DNA from: Gemmobacter lanyuensis
GTDB lineage: Bacteria > Pseudomonadota > Alphaproteobacteria > Rhodobacterales > Rhodobacteraceae
Assembly (NCBI RefSeq): GCF_014652355.1
Contig: NZ_BMYQ01000004.1
Location: forward strand, 177,433-241,432
Direction of reading: 5' to 3'
Length of the DNA: 64,000 bases
The notes beneath the pieces are model-generated. The model was not told where the DNA came from. It ran no database searches and saw only the letters and a program-made list of their open reading frames with translations. Numbering within the stretch: position 1 is the first letter of the stretch; the number at the start of each line of letters is the position of its first letter. Of the stretch, positions 44,792 through 54,070 are shown piece by piece. Both the position numbers and the translations under genes were made by a program.

Positions 44792-46372
44792 ATGGGTGTG
44801 GGCGCCGAGCTTACCTATAACAGCAACGTCACGGCGTTGCAGATGGCCAATACGATTTTCGGGGATGGGGTCTCGGTGTTGTCCGCGTCCTATTCCGGGC
44901 CGTCCTATTCGGCGGCGATTTACAGCGATGGCCAGCTGTCGCCCGGGGTCGTGCCGTCGAACAGCGGCGTGATCCTCTCGACGGGCCGGGCGGATTCCTT
45001 CACCCAGCACAACGGAAACCCCAACCGGTCGACCGGCACTTCGACAGATACCACCGGCACGAACAACAACGCCCAGTTCAACGCGGTTGCCGGGGCGCCG
45101 ACCTACGATGCCGTCTGGCTGGATGCGACCTTTGTTCCGACCGGCAATACCATGACGATCAAATTCGTCTTTGCCTCTGAGGAATACCCCGAATACATCA
45201 ATTCGCAGTTCAACGATGTTGTCGGGGTCTGGGTCAACGGCAGTGCCGTGCCGATTTCGGTCGGCACCGGGCGGACGAGTGTCAATAACATCAACACCAA
45301 CACCCAGCCGAACCTGACGGTGTCGAATGTCAACGACACCTATAATACGGAAATGGACGGCTTTACCGTCACGCTGTCGCTCGACATGCAGGTGACACCG
45401 GGTGTGGCGAACACCATCCGCATCGGCATCGCCGATGTGTCGGACGCGCAATATGACAGCAACCTACTGATCGCGGCCGACAGCGTGCAGACCGCCGTGG
45501 TCGCCCGTGACGATTCGGTCACGATGTTTGCAACCGGCACCCAGACGATCAATGTCCTTGGCAATGATCAGTCGGCCAGCGGCAACGCCCTTGTCATCAC
45601 CCAGATCAACGGGGTGCCGGTGGTGGCGGGGCAGACTGTCGTCCTGCCCTCGGGGCAGCAAATCCGGCTGAATGCCGATGGCACCTTCACCATCACCGGC
45701 GACGGGCAGACCGAGAACACCTCGTTCACCTATACCGTGTCAAATGCCCACGGGAACGGCAACGGCGTCACCGATACCGCCATCGTGAACCTGACGCAGA
45801 TCCCCTGCTTTGTGGCGGGAACCCTGATCGGCACGCCGGGCGGCCCGCGGCGGGTTGAAGGCCTGACCCCTGGGGATCTGGTGCTGACGGTGGATGACGG
45901 CGCCCAACCCCTGCGCTGGATCGGTCGGCGGACCGTTCCGGCGACCGGCAACTTCGCCCCCATCCGCATTGCTGCCGGCGCCTTCGGGGATCACGGCACC
46001 CTGCTCGTCTCGCCGCAGCATCGGGTGCTGTTGCGCGATGCCATGGCCGAGCTGCTGTTTGGTGAAGATGAGGTGCTGGTGGCGGCCAAGGATCTGCTCA
46101 ATCATGATGGCGTGTGCCGGGTCGAAGGCGGGCAGGTCGAATATGTCCATCTGCTGTTTGACCGCCATCAGGTGATCTGGGCCGAAGGTTTGCCCACGGA
46201 AAGCTTCTTGCCCGGCCCGCAGATGTCGCACAGCTTCGACGGCGCCGTTTTGCAGGAACTGGTCACGCTCTTTCCTGAACTGGACCCGATGACCGGTCAC
46301 GGCTATGGCCCCGCCGCCCGCCGCATGCTGCGCGGATATGAGGCGCAACTGCTGCTGACAGGCGCGGCCTGA
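44792..46372 (+). CDS. Choice-of-anchor-L / Hint-domain extracellular protein
   Basis: 526 residues. About 1-235 is a choice-of-anchor-L type beta domain ([33 protein letters not shown]...[12 protein letters not shown]), about 240-335 a tandem-repeat-like beta domain ([22 protein letters not shown]...), and 339-480 a Hint domain starting at Cys339 ([12 protein letters not shown]) with the block-B histidine in [11 protein letters not shown]. Hint domains self-cleave. No N-terminal signal peptide, so export by a type I secretion route is likely, as for other calcium-rich Rhodobacteraceae proteins. The second Hint gene starts six bases after its stop. Confidence 0.85.
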   Translation: MGVGAELTYNSNVTALQMANTIFGDGVSVLSASYSGPSYSAAIYSDGQLSPGVVPSNSGVILSTGRADSFTQHNGNPNRSTGTSTDTTGTNNNAQFNAVAGAPTYDAVWLDATFVPTGNTMTIKFVFASEEYPEYINSQFNDVVGVWVNGSAVPISVGTGRTSVNNINTNTQPNLTVSNVNDTYNTEMDGFTVTLSLDMQVTPGVANTIRIGIADVSDAQYDSNLLIAADSVQTAVVARDDSVTMFATGTQTINVLGNDQSASGNALVITQINGVPVVAGQTVVLPSGQQIRLNADGTFTITGDGQTENTSFTYTVSNAHGNGNGVTDTAIVNLTQIPCFVAGTLIGTPGGPRRVEGLTPGDLVLTVDDGAQPLRWIGRRTVPATGNFAPIRIAAGAFGDHGTLLVSPQHRVLLRDAMAELLFGEDEVLVAAKDLLNHDGVCRVEGGQVEYVHLLFDRHQVIWAEGLPTESFLPGPQMSHSFDGAVLQELVTLFPELDPMTGHGYGPAARRMLRGYEAQLLLTGAA

Positions 46373-46378
46373 CCCGAC

Positions 46379-47374
46379 ATGAGCGGCTGGGTCGCCCTCT
46401 CCGATCAGGACGGACCCGTGGGGCAGGGGCCCTTGATCGGGCAGGCAGAGCTGGCGCAGGGCTCGCTGGTTCTTGAGGTGGCAGTGCCCCTGCCTGCGGC
46501 TGCCGTTTTGGTGGATCAGCGTCTGGGTCACAGCCTGCTGTCGGTTTTTCTGGCGCCTGATTCTGGGGTGGGGCTGGTGCTGCGGGTGGGCAGCCGGGTG
46601 CTGCGCGCCATGGTCCACGGGCCGTTTCCGCAGGGGGCGGGTACGGCCCGGATCACTTTTGGCTGGGACGACCGGGGCTGGACCCTGGCCTATCTGCCGC
46701 CCGATACCGACCAGGAAATCCGCACCAGGGGTGCGGCTGTGGTGGCTTTGCCGGTGCCCCTGCTTGACGCGCTTTGCCGTGGCCTGGGCGAGTCGCGTCG
46801 CCATCCCGCGCTCTTGTGGTTTGGTGTCACCCTGCAGGACAGCCCGCCGCGTCAGGCCAGCTGGGTCGGTCAACGCACCCTCATTGCCACGCCCTCGGGG
46901 CTGCGGCCTGCGGGAACCCTGCAAGGTGGCGACCGGGTGCTGACGGCCGATGGGCTGGTGCGGCCCCTGCGTTCCGTCCGCAAACTGGTACTGCCGGCGC
47001 GGGGGCGGCAGGCGCCTGTCCTGCTACGCGCACCCTATTTCAGCCGGATGCGGGATATTCTGGTCAGCGCGGACCAGTGCATCGTTCTTGCGGGGGCCGA
47101 GGTCGAATATCTGTTCTCGACCGAGGCCGTTCTGGCCCGCGCGCAACACCTGACCGATGGCCGATCCGCCTATCACGATGGACGCCGCATGATCGCGGGG
47201 ACGGTTTCGCTGGATATCGGGGCACCTGATCTGATCGCGGGCGAAGATCTGGCCTTCCTGTCAGCCAGCCACGACCGGGTGCTGGCCCCGCCGCCGCTGC
47301 CGATCCTGCGTCACTACGAAGCTGTGCCGCTTCTGGCGCTGCTGGGGCGCGGCAACGGGCGCCGCGCCGCCTGA
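46379..47374 (+). CDS. Degenerate Hint-domain protein
   Basis: 331 residues. Residues 1-150 form a beta-rich domain of unknown type. From about 162 it aligns to the Hint domain of the preceding gene (WVGQRTLIATPSGLRPAGTL against [20 protein letters not shown]) but the nucleophilic cysteine is Trp162 and the block-B histidine is Gln (LVSADQCIVL). Self-cleavage is therefore unlikely. Probably co-transcribed and functionally tied to the first gene. Confidence 0.8.
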   Translation: MSGWVALSDQDGPVGQGPLIGQAELAQGSLVLEVAVPLPAAAVLVDQRLGHSLLSVFLAPDSGVGLVLRVGSRVLRAMVHGPFPQGAGTARITFGWDDRGWTLAYLPPDTDQEIRTRGAAVVALPVPLLDALCRGLGESRRHPALLWFGVTLQDSPPRQASWVGQRTLIATPSGLRPAGTLQGGDRVLTADGLVRPLRSVRKLVLPARGRQAPVLLRAPYFSRMRDILVSADQCIVLAGAEVEYLFSTEAVLARAQHLTDGRSAYHDGRRMIAGTVSLDIGAPDLIAGEDLAFLSASHDRVLAPPPLPILRHYEAVPLLALLGRGNGRRAA

Positions 47375-47378
47375 CTGA

Positions 47379-47723
47379 TCAGTCGTAGAACGGTGTCATC
47401 TGCGCCACGACGACCGAGTTTTCGTCCAACGCGCGCTGCATCAGCTCGCGTTCTTCGGCATCGATTTCGTCGCCCGCGGCCTCGCGTTCCGACAGCGTGC
47501 CATAGCCCGACACGTCCAGCGGTGCGAGATCGGCCTGCTTGAGGATCGCCACGGTTTCGCGCACGGCCTCGGCCTCATCCACCCCGCTGGCATAGATCAT
47601 CAGCGCGGCACCGGTGGCCTTGTCGGGCAGGCCGTCACCCGACTTGCGGCCGACTTCCACGACCAGCGTATAGACCTGCTGGGGACGCTTGGCCTTGCTG
47701 TCCTGACTTTCGCTGTCGCTCAT
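47379..47723 (-). CDS. Conserved hypothetical protein
   Basis: 114 residues, acidic, soluble. QVYTLVVEVGRKSGDGLPDKATGAALMIYASGVDEAEAVRETVAILKQADLAPLDVSGYGTLSERE shows a regular alpha/beta pattern like a small ferredoxin-like fold. Located 61 bases after lpxK on the same strand. Family not recognised; function unknown. Confidence 0.75.
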   Translation of the reverse strand: MSDSESQDSKAKRPQQVYTLVVEVGRKSGDGLPDKATGAALMIYASGVDEAEAVRETVAILKQADLAPLDVSGYGTLSEREAAGDEIDAEERELMQRALDENSVVVAQMTPFYD

Positions 47724-47784
47724 GCCGTATCCTTTCGTAACCGCCTTCTCCTAAGCCGGAACCCCGCGCGCGGCAAGCGGCGCG

Positions 47785-48759
47785 TCAAGGGGCCAGCGAC
47801 AGGCCCAATCGCGCCAGCGCGGCTTGCAGCGGCGCGGCATCGGGCAGGCGCAACCGCACCGGCAGAGTCAGCACCCGCGACCGGAAGGCCGGGGGCAGGC
47901 GGACGGCATCCTTTTCGGTGGTGACCAACTGGGCCTGCAACGCGCTGGCCTCGGTCTCAAGCCGGGTCATCAGTGCAGTGGCCAGCGGTTGGTGATCATC
48001 CAGCGCCTGTGCGCGCACCACCACCGCCCCCAGATCGCGCAGGGTGGCAAAGAACTTTTCCGGGTGGCCGATCCCGGCAAAGGCCAGCACCCTTTCGCCC
48101 GTCCAGTCGAGCCCCATCTGCAGCGGCTCCAACCGCGCGCGGATCACTGGGACCGGCAGCGGGTGACGGGCGGCAAAATCATCCTGCGCCGCATCGGTGC
48201 CGATCGCCATCACCAGATCGGCCCGCTGCATCCCCGCCGCGACGGGTTCGCGCAGCGGCCCGGCAGGCAGGCAAAGCCCGTTGCCAAAGCCCCGCGCGGC
48301 ATCGACCACGATGATGCTCAGGTCCTTCTGGACCGAGGGGTTCTGGAACCCGTCATCCAGCAGGATGACCTTCGCCCCCGCAGCTTCGGCCGCGCGCACC
48401 CCGGCGGCGCGGTCCTTGGCGACCCAGGTCGGCGCGAAAGCCGCAAGCAGCAGGGGTTCATCCCCCACTTCGGCCGCCTGATGGCGGGGGGTGACCTGCA
48501 CGGGGCCGGGCAGGCTTCCACCATGGCCGCGCGTCACGACATGCACCCCGGGTAGCCGTTCGATCAGCGCGATGGCGGTCGGGGTCTTGCCCGTGCCGCC
48601 GACATTCAGGTTGCCGACGCAGATCACCGGCACTTTGGCGCGATAGCCCGGCTTTGCCACGCGCCGGGCGGTCGCCGCCGCATAGATCCGCCCCAGCGGT
48701 GAAAGAAGGCGCGCCAGCACCGTCGGGCGCGGCTGATACCAGAATTCGGGCGCCTGCAT
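47785..48759 (-). CDS. lpxK: Tetraacyldisaccharide 4'-kinase
   Basis: Phosphorylates the lipid A precursor at the inner membrane. 324 residues. N-terminal membrane-associated helix ([20 protein letters not shown]), Walker A in [17 protein letters not shown], then VVTRGHGG and the [21 protein letters not shown] block. Its ATG overlaps the waaA-like stop by one base (TGATG). Confidence 0.95.
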   Translation of the reverse strand: MQAPEFWYQPRPTVLARLLSPLGRIYAAATARRVAKPGYRAKVPVICVGNLNVGGTGKTPTAIALIERLPGVHVVTRGHGGSLPGPVQVTPRHQAAEVGDEPLLLAAFAPTWVAKDRAAGVRAAEAAGAKVILLDDGFQNPSVQKDLSIIVVDAARGFGNGLCLPAGPLREPVAAGMQRADLVMAIGTDAAQDDFAARHPLPVPVIRARLEPLQMGLDWTGERVLAFAGIGHPEKFFATLRDLGAVVVRAQALDDHQPLATALMTRLETEASALQAQLVTTEKDAVRLPPAFRSRVLTLPVRLRLPDAAPLQAALARLGLSLAP

Positions 48760-49952
48760 CAGTCTTCCCCCAACATGCGGCGGAGCAGGCTATGCACCCG
48801 CTCGGTCACTTCGACCCCGTCCGAGGCCACGGTCCAGGCCGACTGCGCCAGTTTTGCAGCCCGGTCGGGCGACAGAAGTTCGGCCAACGCTTCGGCCAGA
48901 TCGCCGCCCGAGGCGACGGAGCGTGTGGCCCGCGCAGCCCCCAGCCGCCCGAGGATCGCGCCATGCGGGCCGGGACGGGGGCCGTGGATCAGCGAAGACC
49001 CCAGCGCCGCGGCCTCCATCGGGTCGCGGATGCAACCGGTGCCCGCCAGCGACCCGCCCAGAAAGGTGATCGGCGCCAGCCGATACCAAAGCCCCATCTC
49101 GGCGGCATCTGCGATGAAGACCTCGGTTTCCGGCTCGGGTTCCTCATCCGCGCTGCGGCTGGCCACCATCCACCCCTCGGCGCGTTCAAGGCTGGCGGCA
49201 AGCTCGGTCGCGCGGGCGGGGTCTTCCGGTACAAGGATCAGCAGCAGCCGGTGGGCCAGACGCAGACCGGCACGATGCGCCTCAATCACTGCGGCCTCTT
49301 CGGCCTGCGGCAGGGCCGCGGCCAGCCAGACGGGGCGCGAATTCATCAGCCGGGCCAGTTCTTCCCGCTCGGCCTCATTCCCCGGCAGGACGGCGCAGGG
49401 CTGTTCCATCCGGCCCGTCACCGCCATCCGCGCATTGACCCCCGCCTTGCGAAGCGCGCGGGCGGCGGCATCATCCAGCGCGAGGATTTCCTGCAGATGC
49501 GCCAGCGTGGCGCGGATCAGCCCGGGATACCATCCATCCCGGCCATCCGGCAGATGGGGCACCCGCGCCTCGACCAGCGCCATGGGGATCTTGCGCCCCG
49601 CCGCTGCATCGATCAGCGCCGGGCGCAGCTCGCCGCCGGAAAAGAGGATGGCATCGGGCTGCCAGTGATCGAGCATCGCCGTGACCTCGGCCACGGTTTC
49701 CCCCGGCGAAGGTTGCCACAGCGTGCCGCCCGCCAGTGCCGCGGGTGCGGTGCTGCCCGGTGTGGTGACAAGGACAGGGTGGCCGTCCTCATCCCGGATC
49801 TTTTCGGCCAGCACGCCCAGACTGCGGATATGTTCCTCTTCCGGGGCGTGAAGCCAGATCAGGCGCCCGGGCGGCCGCTCGGGCCGTTCGGTCGGCTGCG
49901 CCACCCGCCGCCGCGCGGCGAGATTGTAAAGCGACAGGCCAAGTGGCGCCAT
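48759..49952 (-). CDS. WaaA-like 3-deoxy-D-manno-octulosonate transferase, divergent
   Basis: 397 residues. The GT-B layout and neighbour lpxK match Kdo transferase: N-terminal helix, WLHAP near residue 33, [75 protein letters not shown]. But conserved blocks are altered: HAxSxGE reads HAPEEEH, STHPGEE reads ALPQAEE, and GGSLxxxGGHNPLEPA reads [17 protein letters not shown]. It may be a paralogue with a changed or lost activity rather than the housekeeping WaaA. Confidence 0.8.
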   Translation of the reverse strand: MAPLGLSLYNLAARRRVAQPTERPERPPGRLIWLHAPEEEHIRSLGVLAEKIRDEDGHPVLVTTPGSTAPAALAGGTLWQPSPGETVAEVTAMLDHWQPDAILFSGGELRPALIDAAAGRKIPMALVEARVPHLPDGRDGWYPGLIRATLAHLQEILALDDAAARALRKAGVNARMAVTGRMEQPCAVLPGNEAEREELARLMNSRPVWLAAALPQAEEAAVIEAHRAGLRLAHRLLLILVPEDPARATELAASLERAEGWMVASRSADEEPEPETEVFIADAAEMGLWYRLAPITFLGGSLAGTGCIRDPMEAAALGSSLIHGPRPGPHGAILGRLGAARATRSVASGGDLAEALAELLSPDRAAKLAQSAWTVASDGVEVTERVHSLLRRMLGED

Positions 49953-49965
49953 GATCCGTCAGCGC

Positions 49966-50211
49966 TCAGGCGCCCAGTTCCTCGGTCGCCGAACCCGGCT
50001 GCGCCTCATCGCGCAGGCGATGGATATGCGCGATGAAGTAGCGCATATGGGCATCATCAACCGTCCGCTGCGCTTCGGCCTTCCAGGCGGCGAAGGCCGA
50101 TTCGTAATCGGGGAACATGCCGACGATGTGGATGTTCTTGACATCCTTGAATACGTTTTTCGAGGGGCTTACCAGCTCGCCGCCAAAGACGAGGTGAAGA
50201 CGCTGCGCCAT
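49966..50211 (-). CDS. DUF4170 family protein
   Basis: 81 residues, alphaproteobacterial family: RLHLVFGGELVSPSKNVFKDVKNIHIVGMFPDYESAFAAWKAEAQRTVDDAHMRYFIAHIHRL. Typically sits upstream of the waaA/lpxK genes, as here (13 bases). Small alpha/beta protein, function unknown; the position hints at a link to LPS synthesis. Confidence 0.9.
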   Translation of the reverse strand: MAQRLHLVFGGELVSPSKNVFKDVKNIHIVGMFPDYESAFAAWKAEAQRTVDDAHMRYFIAHIHRLRDEAQPGSATEELGA

Positions 50212-50353
50212 GGATTTTCTCCGTCCAGTGTGGGGCGGACCCTAGCGGATGACGAGGCAAAGGAAAAGGCGGGGCAGGGCTTCGGTCCGGACATGACGCC
50301 GCGGCAGCGAGGGGAAGGGGCAGCAGGGCCAGGCCGCCCCGCTGCCGCCCGGA

Positions 50354-51001
50354 TCACTTGGCCAGTTCGGCGTCCAGCAGGGCCTTCAGGTCCTCATAGG
50401 ACATGTTGGAATGTTTGGTGCCGTTGATGAACAGGGTCGGCGTGCCTTCAACGCCGTCGGCCTCCATGTTCTTCTGGAAATTCGCCACCATGGCCTCGGC
50501 CAGTTTCTGATCGTTGAAGCAGGCGTCCAGCTCGGCATCGGTCATGCCCGCCGATTTGCCGATGGTCTTGAGATTGCCGATCACCGTGGTCGGATCATCC
50601 GAGGCGGCCCATTCCTTCTGCTTTTCGAACAGCACGCCATTCAGGCCGAAATAGCGCATCTCGCCGCCGCAGCGGGCCAGCATCCCGGCCCAGAGACCGT
50701 AGCGGTCAAAGAACACCTCACGGTAGACGAACTTCACCTTGCCGGTGTCGATATATTCGGCCTTCAGCGGCTTGAAGACAGCGTCATGGAAATTCGCGCA
50801 ATGCGGGCAGGTATACGAGGCATATTCCGTCAGCGTCACCTTGGCATCGGCATTGCCCAGAACCAGCTCGGGCAGCTCCAGGGGGGCATCGGCGGCGGGG
50901 GCAGCCGCTTCGCCTTCGGCCCAGGCCGGAATGGCAATGGCCGCAGCCATGGCCGCCGAGGCGGCAAGGGCGATCACGTCGCGGCGGGTGTATTTGGTCA
51001 T
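50354..51001 (-). CDS. DsbA-family periplasmic thiol-disulfide oxidoreductase
   Basis: 215 residues. Twin-arginine-like signal (TRRDVIALAASAAMAAAIAIPAWA), then a thioredoxin fold with active site CPHC in YASYTCPHCANFH and the cis-proline region GVEGTPTLFING. Two further cysteines (about 111 and 162) lie in the inserted helical domain. Introduces disulfides into exported proteins. 12 bases after the DUF721 gene. Confidence 0.93.
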   Translation of the reverse strand: MTKYTRRDVIALAASAAMAAAIAIPAWAEGEAAAPAADAPLELPELVLGNADAKVTLTEYASYTCPHCANFHDAVFKPLKAEYIDTGKVKFVYREVFFDRYGLWAGMLARCGGEMRYFGLNGVLFEKQKEWAASDDPTTVIGNLKTIGKSAGMTDAELDACFNDQKLAEAMVANFQKNMEADGVEGTPTLFINGTKHSNMSYEDLKALLDAELAK

Positions 51002-51013
51002 CTCGTCGGCCTC

Positions 51014-51565
51014 TCAGGTTCTGCGGCGTGTTAAGACATTGGCGGCCAGCATTTCCAGCGCGCGGCGCAGACCTTCGTCCTGCACGCCCTCGGCGGTTTC
51101 ATGCGCTTTGGCCAGAATTTCGGGCGGCGGGGCGGGCGGGGCCACCGGCGGCGGCGCAAGGAACTGTGCCTGCCCCTCGGCAAAGCCCATCGGGGCGGTC
51201 TGGGTCAGCGTGACGCGGCTGATCGCGGCATAGCCGTAGCAGGCATTCACCCGGTCACGGATGCGCGGCAACTGCATCTGCACCATCGGCGCATCGGTGG
51301 GTTTGACCAACACCGTCAGCGTCGCCCCGAAGGCGCCTTTGGAATAACCTACCTTCACCGGACGGGTCACGCGGGCCAGGTCCTCGCCCACGACCTCGGG
51401 CCAATGGGTCAGGAGGCGCGTCACGGCAAAGCCGCGGCTTTCGCCTGCGCTGCGGATGCGGTCTTTCAGCAGGCCCGATGCCGCCTCGAACCCACGCATC
51501 CGGCGCCCCTTGCGGGACCAGCGATAGCTTTCGTCTGGGATCGGGCCGGGGCCGTCGTTTGTCAT
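51014..51565 (-). CDS. DUF721 / DciA-like protein
   Basis: 183 residues. The DUF721 core is FAVTRLLTHWPEVVGEDLARVTRPVKVGYSKGAFGATLTVLVKPTDAPMVQMQLPRIRDRVNACYGYAAISRVTLTQ. Some members (DciA) load the replicative helicase; others are uncharacterised. A proline-rich linker and a C-terminal helix (LRRALEMLAANVLTRRRT) follow. GGAGGATGC precedes the ATG at 51565. Co-transcribed with the DsbA gene. Confidence 0.88.
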   Translation of the reverse strand: MTNDGPGPIPDESYRWSRKGRRMRGFEAASGLLKDRIRSAGESRGFAVTRLLTHWPEVVGEDLARVTRPVKVGYSKGAFGATLTVLVKPTDAPMVQMQLPRIRDRVNACYGYAAISRVTLTQTAPMGFAEGQAQFLAPPPVAPPAPPPEILAKAHETAEGVQDEGLRRALEMLAANVLTRRRT

Positions 51566-51720
51566 GCATCCTCCGTTCGACGGCATCCTAGCGGCGCGCG
51601 CCGGGACGGGCCAGCACCAACGGCGCCGCAGGTCCATAAAGATTGCGTGACAGAGGCGCCGGTCCGGCCCGCGCCGGGATGATGGGGTGACGCGGCCCGC
51701 GCCCCATGCTAGGCAGGGCC

Positions 51721-53961
51721 ATGGACCAGCTGCCCACCAAAGACCAGATCCGCCAGTGGATCACCGATAACCCGACGCTTGCGTCGAAGCGCGATATTGC
51801 CAAGGCCTTCAGCATCAAGGGCGGCCCCGGCCGCATCGAATTGAAGCGCCTGCTCAAGGAGCTGGAGCTGGAAGGCGGCGTGCAAAAGCGCAAGCGCCAG
51901 TTCCGCGAGGCAGGCACCCTGCCGCCCGTGTCGATCCTGCGGATCACGGCCCCCGATGCCTCGGGCGATCTGTTTGCCGTCCCCGCCGAATGGGAGGGGG
52001 ACACCCCCCCGCGCATCCACGTCATTACCCGCGCGGGCGATCCCGCGCTGGGGCAGGGGGACCGCATCCTTGCCAAGCTGGCCCCCGTCGCGGGCGACGG
52101 TTTCAGCCATGAAGCCCGCATCATCCGCCAGCTGGGCACCAATGCCATCCGCGTGCTGGGCATTTTCCGCGCCAGCCACGAAGGCGGGCGGATCGTGCCG
52201 ATCGACAAGGGGGGCGACAAGGAATGGCGCGTGCCTGCGGGCCTGACCCTTGACGCCGAGGATGGTGAGCTGGTCGAGGCCGAACAGGCCGGTGCCAAGC
52301 GCATGGGACTGACTACGGCACGCATCGTGGAACGGCTGGGCGATCCTTCGGGGCCGCGCGCGGTCAGCCTGATTGCCATCCACCAGCACGGCATCCCCGA
52401 TCAGTTCCCCGCCGCCGTTCTGGCCGAAGCCGACGCCGCCCAGCCCTGCCCGCTGGGATCACGTGAAGATCTGCGCGACCTGCCGCTGGTCACCATCGAC
52501 CCGATCGACGCGCGCGACCGCGACGATGCCGTGCATGCCCATGCCGATGACGATCCGGCGAACCCCGGGGGCTTTATCCTCTGGGTCGCGATTGCCGATG
52601 TGGCGCATTACGTCCGCCCCGGATCGGCGCTTGACCGCGAGGCGCGCAAGCGCGGCAATTCCACCTATTTCCCCGACCGGGTGGTGCCGATGTTGCCCGA
52701 CACGCTGTCGGGCGATCTGTGTTCGCTGCACGAAGGTGTGGACCGCGCCTGCATGGCGGTGCGGATGAAGATCGACGCGCAGGGCAACAAGCTGTCGCAT
52801 CGCTTTACCCGCGGGTTGATGCGGTCCAAGGCTTCGCTGCATTACGGGCAGGTGCAGGCGGCGATGGACGGGGCGATTGAGCCCAAGGTCGCACCGCTGA
52901 TGGAAGAGGTCATCCGCCCGCTTTACGCCTGCTATGAGGTGATGAAACGCGCCCGCGCCATCCGTCAGCCGCTGGACCTTGAGCTGCCGGAACGCAAGAT
53001 CCTGCTTTCCGACGAAGGCAAGGTGCTGTCGGTGGCCTTCTATGAACGCTTCGACGCCCATAAGGTGATCGAAGAGGCGATGATCCTTGCCAATGTCGCC
53101 GCCGCGGAAGAGCTGATCCGGTTGAAGCGTCCGCTTCTGTTCCGCGTCCACGAAGAACCCAGCCCCGAAAAGCTGGATGCGCTGCGCGAAGTGGCCGAGG
53201 CGTCGGGCTTTACGCTGGCCAAGGGGCAGGTTCTGAAGACGTCGCACCTGAACCGGTTGCTGTCGCAGGCCCAAGGGACCGAGTTCGACGAGCTGCTGAA
53301 TATCTCGACCCTGCGGTCGATGACGCAGGCCTATTACAACCCGCAGAACTTTGGCCATTTCGGTCTGGCGCTGCGGAACTACGCGCATTTCACCTCGCCC
53401 ATCCGGCGCTATTCCGACCTGATCGTGCATCGCGCGCTGATCCTCGGGCATGGCTGGGGCGATGACGGCCTGAGCCATCAAGACATTGAAATGCTGGAGG
53501 AAACCGCCAAACTGATTTCTGATGCGGAGCGGCGGTCGATGGCGGCGGAACGCGATACGGTGGACCGCTACCTTGCGGCCTATCTGTCAGACCGCGTGGG
53601 GCAGACCTTCACGGGCCGCGTGTCGGGGGTGCAGAAATTCGGCCTTTTCGTGAAGCTTGATGAAACCGCCGCCGACGGGCTGATCCCCATCCGCGAGGTG
53701 GGGCGCGAGTTCTTTTACTATGACGCCGACAATCAGACCCTGACCGGATCGGACACTGGGTTGACCATCGGCCTTGGCGCCCGCGTCACCGTCCGTCTGG
53801 CCGAGGCGATCCCGGTGACAGGGGGCCTGACCCTGCAACTGGTCGAGATCGAGGGCGGCGCCCTGCCGGGGCCGAAAAAGGGCAAGGGCGGGCGCTATGC
53901 TCCGCGCAAGCCCGTGCGCGCGGCCATCGCCAAGCGCAAGGTCATCCGCAAGCGGCGCTGA
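51721..53961 (+). CDS. rnr: Ribonuclease R
   Basis: 3'-5' exoribonuclease that degrades structured RNA. 746 residues: N-terminal winged helix (about 1-60), cold-shock domains (about 65-240), RNB catalytic domain starting at VTIDPIDARDRDDAVH (the Asp cluster) and running to about 590, S1 domain (VGQTFTGRVSGVQKFGLFVKL, about 620-705), and a lysine/arginine-rich tail. Start ATG at 51721, 155 bases from the divergent DUF721 gene. Confidence 0.97.
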   Translation: MDQLPTKDQIRQWITDNPTLASKRDIAKAFSIKGGPGRIELKRLLKELELEGGVQKRKRQFREAGTLPPVSILRITAPDASGDLFAVPAEWEGDTPPRIHVITRAGDPALGQGDRILAKLAPVAGDGFSHEARIIRQLGTNAIRVLGIFRASHEGGRIVPIDKGGDKEWRVPAGLTLDAEDGELVEAEQAGAKRMGLTTARIVERLGDPSGPRAVSLIAIHQHGIPDQFPAAVLAEADAAQPCPLGSREDLRDLPLVTIDPIDARDRDDAVHAHADDDPANPGGFILWVAIADVAHYVRPGSALDREARKRGNSTYFPDRVVPMLPDTLSGDLCSLHEGVDRACMAVRMKIDAQGNKLSHRFTRGLMRSKASLHYGQVQAAMDGAIEPKVAPLMEEVIRPLYACYEVMKRARAIRQPLDLELPERKILLSDEGKVLSVAFYERFDAHKVIEEAMILANVAAAEELIRLKRPLLFRVHEEPSPEKLDALREVAEASGFTLAKGQVLKTSHLNRLLSQAQGTEFDELLNISTLRSMTQAYYNPQNFGHFGLALRNYAHFTSPIRRYSDLIVHRALILGHGWGDDGLSHQDIEMLEETAKLISDAERRSMAAERDTVDRYLAAYLSDRVGQTFTGRVSGVQKFGLFVKLDETAADGLIPIREVGREFFYYDADNQTLTGSDTGLTIGLGARVTVRLAEAIPVTGGLTLQLVEIEGGALPGPKKGKGGRYAPRKPVRAAIAKRKVIRKRR

Positions 53962-53968
53962 TGCCACG

Positions 53969-54008
53969 GCACCCGCCCGCCGATCGGGGGGCGGGGTGCT
54001 TTCCCCTT
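53969..54008 (+). terminator. Likely terminator after rnr
   Basis: GCACCCGCCC (53969-53978) pairs with GGGCGGGGTGC (53989-53999) with one bulge, followed by TTTCCCCTTT. Confidence 0.5.
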
Positions 54009-54070
54009 TGGGGTGTTCCCGCTAAACTGAGGCCAGAGCAGTTTCAGAACACCCGCAACAGGGGCCTATC

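Noticed and set aside
44483..45451. N-terminal extension of dapE to 709 residues
   Set aside because: The extension is antisense to the Hint gene and intergenic DNA; a strong AAGGAGA site marks the ATG at 44482.
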